A stretch of DNA of 64,000 nt from Paludibacter jiangxiensis (GTDB lineage: Bacteria > Bacteroidota > Bacteroidia > Bacteroidales > Paludibacteraceae): the NCBI GenBank assembly GCA_945897785.1, contig CAMDGD010000004.1, positions 19,686-83,685 of the forward strand. The letters run 5' to 3'. Position 1 is the first letter of the stretch, and each line of letters opens with the position of its first letter. The notes under the pieces are model-generated. The model did no database searches. It saw only the letters and a list, made by a program, of their open reading frames with translations, and was not told the DNA's origin. Below, in pieces: positions 35,092 to 44,300 of this stretch. The translations under genes and the position numbers were made by a program.

Positions 35092-36540
35092 ATGGCCGAC
35101 GAAAAAGATAAAATAATAAACGAGGTTACGCAGGGAGAATACAAATATGGTTTTACCAGCGACATACCTACCGATTATATCCCTAAAGGATTAAATGAAG
35201 ACATCATCCGGCTTATTTCTTCGAAAAAAAACGAGCCTGAATGGCTATTGGAAATAAGATTAAAGGCTTTCCGTCATTGGCTTACCTTAGAAATGCCCCA
35301 CTGGGCACACCTGAATATCCCCGAAATTGACTACCAAAGCATATATTACTATGCCTCGCCCACAAAAAAAGAGGGACCGAAGAGCTTAGACGAGGTGGAT
35401 CCGGAATTAGTAAAAACATTCGACAAACTTGGCATCCCTTTGCACGAGCAAAAAATGCTTTCGGGAATGGCTGTTGATGCCGTATTAGATAGTGTCTCTG
35501 TAAAAACAACCTTTAAAGAACAGTTGGCAGAATTGGGCATAATTTTTTGTTCATTTAGCGATGCGGTTAAAGACTATCCGGAACTGGTTCAAAAATATAT
35601 GGGCTCGGTTGTAAACTATACCGACAATTTTTTTGCGGCCTTAAACTCGGCTGTTTTTAGCGACGGTTCCTTTGTATATATACCCAAAGGAGTACGTTGC
35701 CCCATGGAGTTATCTACCTATTTTCGTATTAATGCGATAAATACAGGACAATTTGAACGAACTCTAATAATTGCGGATGAAGATTCGTATGTTAGCTATC
35801 TAGAGGGTTGTACAGCGCCTATGCGTGATGAAAATCAACTACATGCAGCCATTGTCGAAATTCTTTTACACGAACGTGCAGAAGTGAAATATTCTACCGT
35901 GCAAAACTGGTATCCCGGTAATAAAGAAGGAAAAGGCGGTATTTACAATTTTGTAACCAAAAGAGCCTTGTGTAAAGGCGACTATTCAAAAATTTCCTGG
36001 ACTCAAGTTGAAACGGGTTCGGCCATAACTTGGAAATACCCTAGTTGCATTTTGCGAGGCAATAACTCTATTGGCGAGTTTTACTCCGTTGCAGTAACCA
36101 ATAACTACCAACAAGCAGATACAGGAACAAAAATGTATCATATAGGAAAAAATACCAGTAGCCACATTGTGTCAAAAGGGATTTCTGCCGGACATAGTCA
36201 GAATAGTTACCGCGGCTTAGTTAAAGTAGTAGGTAAAGCAGAGAATGCACGCAACTTTTCGCAATGCGATAGCTTACTTTTAGGCGACAAATGCGGAGCG
36301 CATACTTTTCCTTACATCGATGTACATAACCAAACAGCTATTGTAGAACACGAAGCAACAACCTCAAAAATCAGCGAAGATCAGGTTTTCTATTGCAACC
36401 AACGAGGCATTGCTACTGAAGATGCCATCGGCCTAATTGTAAATGGCTATGCTAAAGAGGTGCTTAATAAATTGCCAATGGAATTTGCCGTAGAGGCTCA
36501 AAAGCTGTTGCAAATTACTTTAGAAGGTAGCGTGGGTTAA
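35092..36540 (+). CDS. sufB: Fe-S cluster assembly protein SufB
   Basis: A 482-residue scaffold subunit of the SufBCD complex. It has the family's beta-helix core with [61 protein letters not shown] and the Cys and His sites [25 protein letters not shown] and [23 protein letters not shown]. The cluster-building Cys ([10 protein letters not shown]) is kept. It is the first gene of a five-gene SUF operon with a palindrome-covered promoter. Confidence 0.97.
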   Translation: MADEKDKIINEVTQGEYKYGFTSDIPTDYIPKGLNEDIIRLISSKKNEPEWLLEIRLKAFRHWLTLEMPHWAHLNIPEIDYQSIYYYASPTKKEGPKSLDEVDPELVKTFDKLGIPLHEQKMLSGMAVDAVLDSVSVKTTFKEQLAELGIIFCSFSDAVKDYPELVQKYMGSVVNYTDNFFAALNSAVFSDGSFVYIPKGVRCPMELSTYFRINAINTGQFERTLIIADEDSYVSYLEGCTAPMRDENQLHAAIVEILLHERAEVKYSTVQNWYPGNKEGKGGIYNFVTKRALCKGDYSKISWTQVETGSAITWKYPSCILRGNNSIGEFYSVAVTNNYQQADTGTKMYHIGKNTSSHIVSKGISAGHSQNSYRGLVKVVGKAENARNFSQCDSLLLGDKCGAHTFPYIDVHNQTAIVEHEATTSKISEDQVFYCNQRGIATEDAIGLIVNGYAKEVLNKLPMEFAVEAQKLLQITLEGSVG

Positions 36541-36612
36541 CACTCATCCTTTTATATAAGTATAAAAAAACGATTTTAGTATCCCTCCCTTATGGGAAAA
36601 TAGGAAGACAAT

Positions 36613-37365
36613 ATGTTAGAAATTAAAAACTTACACGCCAATATCAACGGCAAAGAAATTTTAAAAGGAATTAATCTTTTGGTTAAACCCGGAGAAGTTC
36701 ACGCTATAATGGGACCAAATGGTTCGGGTAAAAGTACGCTTGCTTCCGTATTAACCGGAAACCCTGCCTTCGAAGTTACCGAAGGCGAAGTAAGCTTTTA
36801 CGGTAAAAACCTGCTGGAACTATTGCCAGAAGAACGGGCTTGCGAAGGTGTCTTTTTAAGTTTCCAATACCCGGTAGAAATTCCCGGTGTTAGTATGGTT
36901 AACTTTATGCGTACAGCTGTAAACCAACAACGAAAATATAGAGGCCTGGAGCCGATGTCAGCTTCTGATTTTTTAAAATTGATGCGCGAAAAAAAGGAAT
37001 ATGTTGAATTAGATAACAAACTAGCCAACCGCTCAGTTAACGAAGGATTCTCGGGCGGGGAGAAAAAACGAAACGAAATATTCCAGATGGCTATGCTCGA
37101 ACCCCGCTTGTCAATTTTAGACGAGACTGACTCGGGCTTGGATATTGATGCCTTGCGTATTGTTGCTAATGGCGTGAATGCCTTAAAGTCAGCCGAAAAT
37201 TCAACCCTTGTTATTACTCATTACCAACGATTACTGGATTATATTGTACCCGATTTTGTGCATGTTTTATATAATGGACAAATAGTGAAATCGGCAGGAA
37301 AAGAACTGGCTCTAGAACTGGAAGAAAAAGGATACGACTGGATTAAGAAAGAAGTTGGAGAATAA
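36613..37365 (+). CDS. sufC: Fe-S cluster assembly ATPase SufC
   Basis: A 250-residue ABC ATPase that powers the SufBCD scaffold. Walker A GPNGSGKST is at residues 36-44, the Q loop SFQYPVEIPGV, signature FSGGEKKRNEI, Walker B LSILDETDSGLD and the H loop VITHYQ. The extra segment between Q loop and signature (MREKKEYVELD) is SufC-specific. It lies 72 bp after sufB and 49 bp before sufD. Confidence 0.97.
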   Translation: MLEIKNLHANINGKEILKGINLLVKPGEVHAIMGPNGSGKSTLASVLTGNPAFEVTEGEVSFYGKNLLELLPEERACEGVFLSFQYPVEIPGVSMVNFMRTAVNQQRKYRGLEPMSASDFLKLMREKKEYVELDNKLANRSVNEGFSGGEKKRNEIFQMAMLEPRLSILDETDSGLDIDALRIVANGVNALKSAENSTLVITHYQRLLDYIVPDFVHVLYNGQIVKSAGKELALELEEKGYDWIKKEVGE

Positions 37366-37414
37366 AACTAGCCTGATAACAATTATTTCTATTCGAAAAT
37401 TAGCACTAGTATAC

Positions 37415-38758
37415 ATGAATATCGAACAACCATATATCGATTTATACAATCAGCACAAGAAAGCCATCGAAAAGAACTCTTCCTTAGTGTTCAATGGTGC
37501 CCGTGAAAAAGCTTTTATCCATTTTAAAAAATTAGGATTTCCTACGGATAAAATGGAACCCTACCTTTACACGAACCTACGCAAGGCTTTTGAACCTGAT
37601 TACGGACTAAATATCAATGCACTGGAAATACCCATAAATCCTTATGAAGTTTTTCATTGTAGCGTTCCGGGCTTAAGTGCACATTTGTATTTTGTTGTTA
37701 ATGATCAATTTTACTCCAACCTCACCCAAAAATCCGACTTGCCCAAAGGGGTTTTAATAGGTAGTTTAAAAGATTATGCTAAAACGCATCCGGAACTGGT
37801 AGAAGAATACTACGCCAAAATTGCACGCACAAACCAAGATGGAACAGTAGCCTTTAACACAGCTTTTGCCGAAGACGGATTCTTTATGTATGTTCCCAAA
37901 GGGGTAATTATCGAAAAACCCATACAATTAATTAATGTTATGCGTGCCGATGTTGATTTATTGGCAAACAGTCGCAATTTAATTATTATAGAAGAGGGTG
38001 CACAAGCTAAAGTACTTCTTTGCGAACACACGATGGATAAGGTGACTTTTTTATGCAACCGCGTAACCGAAGTATTTGTTGCAAAAAACGCCATATACGA
38101 ACATTACAAGCTTGAAAATACACACAACAAAATGACCCATATTGGCTCGTTATTTATTGAACAACAAGCTAACTCTAGCGTTTTGGTAAACGAAATTACC
38201 TTACATAACGGTTTAACCCGAAACAACACGCACATTGCTCTTAATGGCGAATATGCAGAAACAACCATTTGTGGTATGGCCATAGGCGATAAAACACAGC
38301 ATATTGATAACTATTCCCTTATAGAGCATAACAACGCAAACTGCAAAAGCACCGAGCTATTTAAATATGTATTGGATGATACGGCAAGAGGTGTTTTTTC
38401 GGGAAAAATATTTGTAGCTAAAGACGCCCAAAAAACGGAGGCATTTCAGACAAATAAAAATATATGTATGACCAAAGAAGCGCGCATGCACACCAAACCA
38501 CAACTCGAAATATATGCCGACGATGTAAAATGCAGTCATGGAGCTACTGTTGGACAATTAGACGAGAACGCACTTTTTTACCTTCGTTCTCGGGGCATTG
38601 CCGAACCGGAAGCACGAATGTTACTTATGTTTGCATTTGTTGATGATGTTATAGGTAAAATAACCGTACCGGCTTTGCAAGACAATATTCGTATGTTGGT
38701 TGAAAAACGATTCCGTGGAGAATTATCCAAATGTATTGGATGTATTAACTGTAGTTAA
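37415..38758 (+). CDS. sufD: Fe-S cluster assembly protein SufD
   Basis: A 448-residue SufB paralogue of the SufBCD complex. I start at the ATG at 37415 (MNIEQPYIDLY); the earlier ATG at 37355 is inside sufC. Motifs: FAEDGFFMYVPKGVIIEKPI, GEYAETTICGMAIGDKTQHIDNY, and CKSTELFKYVLDDTARGVFSGKI and VKCSHGATVGQLDENALFYLRSRGI at the C-terminal half. An odd point is the Cys-rich tail CIGCINCS (C-x2-C-x2-C), a pattern able to bind metal or a cluster and one I do not recall from E. coli SufD. Confidence 0.95.
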   Translation: MNIEQPYIDLYNQHKKAIEKNSSLVFNGAREKAFIHFKKLGFPTDKMEPYLYTNLRKAFEPDYGLNINALEIPINPYEVFHCSVPGLSAHLYFVVNDQFYSNLTQKSDLPKGVLIGSLKDYAKTHPELVEEYYAKIARTNQDGTVAFNTAFAEDGFFMYVPKGVIIEKPIQLINVMRADVDLLANSRNLIIIEEGAQAKVLLCEHTMDKVTFLCNRVTEVFVAKNAIYEHYKLENTHNKMTHIGSLFIEQQANSSVLVNEITLHNGLTRNNTHIALNGEYAETTICGMAIGDKTQHIDNYSLIEHNNANCKSTELFKYVLDDTARGVFSGKIFVAKDAQKTEAFQTNKNICMTKEARMHTKPQLEIYADDVKCSHGATVGQLDENALFYLRSRGIAEPEARMLLMFAFVDDVIGKITVPALQDNIRMLVEKRFRGELSKCIGCINCS

Positions 38759-38805
38759 ATAATAAACCAATGGTTGAAAGGTAACTTTATTGGAAAATTA
38801 AAAAA

Positions 38806-40023
38806 ATGTTAGACTTACAAAAAATAAGAGCCGATTTTCCTATACTGTCCGAAACAGTATACGGCAAGCCCTTGGTATATTTTGATAATGCTGCCACCAC
38901 ACAAAAGCCGCGCTGTGTAGTACAGAAAATGGAAGAAGGCTATTATAAACGAAATGCAAATATCCATCGGGGAGTACATTTTTTAAGTCAGGAAGCCACC
39001 GAAGCTCACGAACAAGCACGCGAAACAATACGTGCATTTATAGGAGCAAAAAGCAGCAACGAAATTGTATTTACACGAGGCACTACCGAAGCCATCAACT
39101 TGGTGGCGAGTTCTTTTGGCGATTTACTACAAGCAGGTGACGAAATACTCCTTACCGCCATGGAGCACCACTCCAACATTGTTCCTTGGCAGTTGCTCCG
39201 TACACGAAAAGGCATCGAAATAAAAGTTATTCCCTTTACCAACAGAGGAGAATTGCTACTAGACGAATTGGCAAAGAGTATCAATCCAAAAACAAAACTA
39301 ATTGCCTGCACACATATTTCCAATGCCTTAGGCACTATTAATCCGATAAACGAAATCATCAAAATAGCCCATGCCGCTAATATTCCGGTATTGGTTGATG
39401 GGGCACAATCTGTTCCACACCTCAAAATTGATATGCAAGCCCTAGATGCGGATTTCTTTGTTTTTTCTGCGCATAAAATTTACGGCCCTACAGGAATTGG
39501 CGTTTTATACGGCAAAGAGAAATGGTTAGATAAGATGCCTCCCTACCAAGGTGGAGGCGAAATGATTGCTAAAGTTAGTTTTGAAAACACCACCTTTGCC
39601 GCACTCCCTTTTAAATTTGAAGCCGGAACACCTGATTTTATAGGCTCTACTGCTTTTGCAGAAGCCTTACGATATATTAGTGCTATTGGCATAGAAAACA
39701 TTGCAGCACACGAAAATAAATTGCTTTTGTATGCGACAGAGAAATTGCGCAAATTAGAAAATATTCGTTTTATTGGCGAAGCAGAACACAAAAGCGGATT
39801 AATATCTTTTTTAGTTGGGAGCATTCACCCCTACGATGTTGGCTCAATACTTGACAAATTAGGTATTGCTGTGCGTACCGGACACCATTGTGCTCAACCC
39901 GTAATGGAGGTTTTTTCTATTGAAGGAACCGTTCGTGCTTCTTTTGGATTATACAATACTACACAAGAAATTGATGTTTTTATTGACGGAGTAGAACGGG
40001 TAAAAAAAATGTTTAAACAGTAA
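38806..40023 (+). CDS. sufS: Cysteine desulfurase SufS
   Basis: A 405-residue PLP enzyme taking sulfur from cysteine for cluster building. The N-terminal YFDNAATTQKP is followed by TRGTTEAINLVA, the Schiff-base Lys in FSAHKIYGPTGIGVLYG, and the catalytic Cys in RTGHHCAQPVM (about residue 360), which has the group II (SufS) context. It follows sufD by 47 bp and precedes sufE by 16 bp, so donor and transfer protein are made together. Confidence 0.96.
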   Translation: MLDLQKIRADFPILSETVYGKPLVYFDNAATTQKPRCVVQKMEEGYYKRNANIHRGVHFLSQEATEAHEQARETIRAFIGAKSSNEIVFTRGTTEAINLVASSFGDLLQAGDEILLTAMEHHSNIVPWQLLRTRKGIEIKVIPFTNRGELLLDELAKSINPKTKLIACTHISNALGTINPINEIIKIAHAANIPVLVDGAQSVPHLKIDMQALDADFFVFSAHKIYGPTGIGVLYGKEKWLDKMPPYQGGGEMIAKVSFENTTFAALPFKFEAGTPDFIGSTAFAEALRYISAIGIENIAAHENKLLLYATEKLRKLENIRFIGEAEHKSGLISFLVGSIHPYDVGSILDKLGIAVRTGHHCAQPVMEVFSIEGTVRASFGLYNTTQEIDVFIDGVERVKKMFKQ

Positions 40024-40039
40024 AACGGCAACGAAAACT

Positions 40040-40459
40040 ATGACCATAAACGAAAAACAAGACGCAATAATTGCCGAATTTGAATTTTTAGAAGATTGGC
40101 TGGATAAATACCAACAGATTATTGATAAAGGAATGTCTTCGGCAGGAGTTAGTGCTAAAGAGAAAACACCCCAAAATTTAATTGAAGGATGCCAAAGTAA
40201 AGTATGGATAGTTGCCGAAATGCATGAGGGAAAAGTTGTTTTTCGTGCCGAAAGCAATACCGATATTGCCGGGGGTATTGCTGCAATGCTGGTAGATGTA
40301 CTTTCGGGTCATACACCGGAAGAAATAATACAAACAGAGCTTTACTTTTTAGAAAAAATTGGCCTTAAGGAACATCTCTCTCCTACCCGAGCCAACGGCA
40401 TGCTTGCCATGATAAAGCAACTAAAACTTTTTGCCTTAGCCTTTCAGACAAAACAATAA
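40040..40459 (+). CDS. sufE: Sulfur transfer protein SufE
   Basis: A 139-residue SufE that takes persulfide from SufS and passes it to SufB. It begins MTINEKQDAIIAEFEFLEDW; the active-site Cys is in NLIEGCQSKVWI (about residue 54), and SDIAGGIAAMLVDVLSGHTPEEI-like residues follow, as in the family. It is the last gene of the operon, followed by a weak two-sided terminator. Confidence 0.94.
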   Translation: MTINEKQDAIIAEFEFLEDWLDKYQQIIDKGMSSAGVSAKEKTPQNLIEGCQSKVWIVAEMHEGKVVFRAESNTDIAGGIAAMLVDVLSGHTPEEIIQTELYFLEKIGLKEHLSPTRANGMLAMIKQLKLFALAFQTKQ

Positions 40460-40570
40460 CACCTCTATTGCCTGGTTAATGGGCTAAACTAGGTTGTCTT
40501 TGCTTTATATAAAATAACAAAAATTGCCATTTTTTAAAATATGTCTTCTTTGATAATCGCCCACCCACAA

Positions 40571-40600
40571 AAGGGCGGAACATAAAACCGCCTTATTTTC
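40571..40600. terminator. Possible bidirectional terminator between sufE and the response regulator
   Basis: GGCGG (40574-40578), nine-base loop, CCGCC (40588-40592), flanked by AA and TT and by short T runs on both strands. Two convergent genes end on either side. The stem is short. Confidence 0.5.
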
Positions 40601-40636
40601 TTAGAGGTAAACAAAGCAAAACATATCTCCCCCAAA

Positions 40637-41299
40637 TCAAATCTCAATTAAGTTATTCTTTATTCCAAACTTAATCATATCAATGGTAGTTTTTAAATCG
40701 AGTCGTTGCATGATGTGGTTTTTGTGCGACTCAACGGTACGGACACTTATAAAAAGCTTATCGGCAATTTCTTTATTAGAATAATTATTTCCCCACAATT
40801 GCAGAATTTCTATCTGCCTCGCACTTAACCCATGTATTGTTGGCTCATTAAGCTTTTCGCGCGAGCTCATTTTTTTTATGTATTTATTAAGCAACAGATG
40901 CGCAATTGACTTACTGTAGTAATCGTGACCGTTGCGCAGGGTGTAAATGGCCTCAGAGAAATCGGATATATTCGCTTCCTTATCTAAAAAACCTTTGGCT
41001 CCAGCCTTAATTGTTTTCAGAATAATTTCTTCGCTATTCGTATGCGACACCACTAAAATGCGTGCTCTGGGGTAGCTTAAATTTAACTGAGTTATTAAAT
41101 TTAATATCGCGGTATTTAATGTATGAATATTTATAATCAACACATTAATACCTTTGCCTTTAAGCTCTTCGATAAGTTGCAATTTTTCCGATTGCATTAT
41201 CGGCAAAGCCTCAAAATCTTCGTTGCTCGATAAAAAGGCACAAAGGCTTTGTTGAATAATTTTATGATCGTCGTAAATACCAACTGTAATTGTACTCAT
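40637..41299 (-). CDS. NarL-type response regulator with Asn in place of the phospho-acceptor Asp
   Basis: A 220-residue receiver plus LuxR-type helix-turn-helix protein. In the receiver (1-120) the acidic pair D10-D11 (GIYDDHK), S85 and K107 (FLDKE) are kept, but the residue at the phospho-acceptor site is N57 (VLIINIHTLN), so classical phosphorylation should not work. The DNA-binding end has the family pattern LSARQIEILQLWGNNYSNKEIADKLFISVRTVESHK (in two parts). It begins 3 bp after the end of the large sensory ATP-grasp gene and is surely co-transcribed with it; that protein may control it by binding rather than by phosphate transfer. Confidence 0.88.
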   Translation of the reverse strand: MSTITVGIYDDHKIIQQSLCAFLSSNEDFEALPIMQSEKLQLIEELKGKGINVLIINIHTLNTAILNLITQLNLSYPRARILVVSHTNSEEIILKTIKAGAKGFLDKEANISDFSEAIYTLRNGHDYYSKSIAHLLLNKYIKKMSSREKLNEPTIHGLSARQIEILQLWGNNYSNKEIADKLFISVRTVESHKNHIMQRLDLKTTIDMIKFGIKNNLIEI

Positions 41300-41302
41300 T
41301 TA

Positions 41303-44300
41303 TTATCCATTTAATAGAATTGCTGCTTTGCGGAGTTTGCCATTCATCAAAACCTTTAACGGTTTTTTAAATTGAATATGCTTAAAATATTCCGTTTTAT
41401 TTTTCACTTTTTGCTGGGCGATAATATCCCAATTTACATAATCAGTATAAGATGAATCTTGTACCGACAAGTACCCAATATTCATGGAAGTAACATTATG
41501 AAAAAAATGTGAACCTAAGGATGAGTCGAGCGGAAAATTAGGCATGCTAATTTCTACAATTACTTTTGCATTAGATATTTGCGACCATGAAACAGGAATT
41601 CCCAAAAACTGATCGCGGGTACCCCATCTGCCGGGACCAATTAAAACATATTGTCGGCCTTCTTTTATCATTACATTGTTTAGAAATTCAATTTCCTTCA
41701 TCATATCCAAGGTTTTCATTCTATCAAATTTCGCTGTATCTACAAAAATGATATCTGTTATATTGGTTATCTCTCCATTCCCTAGACTCGACTCGGTATA
41801 TAACACTGTGTCTGATTTAGCTACTTCCGAGATTAAGATATCATCCCGTTGTTGCGAGGTAACAATAGGTTTTATTTGCAATAAATAAAAGGAAGGTAAG
41901 CCATTTACGGTTTTGGTTAAATCGACCGCCCATTCTATTTCTATTGGAGAGCCCAGTGCATCTTTGGCAATATTTAACAGCTCGTCAATCAATTCGGCCA
42001 ATGGTATATAGTTATATTTCAATATATTGGCAAAATTAATAATGCGTGGCCCCATGCTACCCAAGCCTGAATTAATCCGATCATTTTCCGGGTTATACAC
42101 CGACACACAATGGTTTATAGTACCATGTTTTTCTGCCGTACTAATATCCAATAAGGTTAACGATGCATCCTCTCCTTCATTTAGAAAATCTTGTTGTTTT
42201 CGGCTTAAGTCAATAGCATAAAACTCTACCTGCGTACTTTTAAGCATGTCTTTTGGTGTGTACATGGCAATAGTTGGGTATTTTGGCGAGAAACGATACG
42301 ACCGTCGTCCACCCACCACATAATACCCCAACCCCATTGCCGCTACCGCAAAACCTTCTTCCGGTTTCATGTGAGCCACCGGATAATAATTATACGATTG
42401 TGCCGTACCGCTTATATGCGGATAATAATAATTATCGTGCTTGCTGCCTACCAGCTCCTGTAAAATTACGGCCATACGCTCATCTTCCAGTTTATGGTTG
42501 ATAGCGTTAAAATAAGTACGAGAATCTTCGGAATATACCGAAGCATAAACTAATTTGATAGCAGTAATAAGCTGCACCAAGTCTTGTGCTTTATCTTCGT
42601 TATTATTTGGAATTACAAAAGTATCAAAAACCCCCGCAAAAGGATGGCTCATAGAGTCTTCAGAAAGGCTAGAAGAACGAACCGCAATAGGGTTATCAAT
42701 TTGAGCAATAAACTGTTTTAGTCTTTGCACCAAAGCATCTGACAAGCTCGCATTTACAAACATTTCTTTAATCTCTTTGTAAGAGAAGTTGGTATCAAAA
42801 ACATACTTAGATAGTTTGTTATTCTCCATAAAAAGCTCAAACTCATCGGTGCCAATGATACCTGTTATAGGCGTACGAATATTGATTTCTTGTAAAAATT
42901 TAGAGAAATTTAGGTTGTAAATAAAGGTATTAATAAAAGCCAGGCCCCTTCCTTTTCCGCCTAACGAACCGGATGCTAGGGTAACAATATTTTTCTCGTC
43001 AATAGTAGTAACTTCGTCAATACTTAAAATTTTACCCTTTCGCTTTTCTTCTTTGTATGCTACAATAGAAGCTAAAAAGTACTGACGAAATTCTTCTACC
43101 GTTTCAAAATCAGTAACACTTACAGGATTAATCGATTTAGCCAATTGAATTTCACCCCTAGACATCAACCACAAGGAAAATTGATTTTTTATGGCATGCA
43201 AATACAACGATTCTTTAGGTATTGTTGCTAAAATGCTTCTAAACTCTTTTAGCGTTTTTGCAACAGCCAAGGCTTTTCCTGCTTTATCGCGAAAAACAAA
43301 ATCGCCAAAACCAAGTTGAGTAGTTAAAAACGATTTTAAATCGATTAACAACCGCTCCGAGTTTTTATTGATAAAGCTTACCTCCAGTTTTTTTGCAAGC
43401 TCTTCATTAGCAGCATCAGACGATTGCAGTATAATGGGTAAGGTAAGCGTTTGTTTTTTAATGTATTTAATAAACCTAACACCGGCCGTTTTATCAAGTT
43501 CTCCGTTACGGTCAAATTCCACATCAGAGATTACACAAAGCAAAAAATCCTTGTATTTCTCAAAAACGAACATGGCATCTTCGTAGTTTCTTGCATGCAA
43601 AATTTTTGGTCGAGAGCGCATTTTACTAATCTTATCTATCTCGTTCTTTTCAACCTCAGGCAATAATTGTTGAATTTGTCCGAATACAATCGAATACAAA
43701 TTTTGCAAATACTTGGAATAATAAAAAGCGGAGTCTTCGATAAGCAATATTACGCGCACAAGTCCAATCTTGGTATCGTTTTCAACATTTACGCTATCCT
43801 CGATAGATTTTACTATGGCAAATAGAATTTGAGAATTGCCATTCCATACAAAAATTTTATCGACAGAAAACACCGAAGGCACCAACTCCTCGAAATATTT
43901 TATGTTGTTTTTCTGGTTCAACAGCAAATAAACAGGCAGGTCTTTTTGTTTCTTTTTTATCTCTTGACTCAGTAAGATGGGCGAATCATTATCGAGTCCA
44001 ACCATCAAAATAACCAAATCGAAATGGGTTGTTTTTAACAAATCCAAGGCTTCTTTGGCAGATGTAACTCCGGTGATACGAGGCAACGAAAATAAGCTGT
44101 ATTGGTATATTTCTCCCATAAACTGTTCAAAAAAACCATCCTCGTTTTCTAGAATAAAAGCATCGTATAAGGTAGCTACAAAAAGGATGTTTTTTACTTT
44201 AAACTTCATCATATCCAAGTAAATATACTTGTCAAGTATTTGCTTGTTAAAATAAAGCTGAAGCGGTTGTTTGTCTTTTGTAAGCGATTTTCGGAAATCA

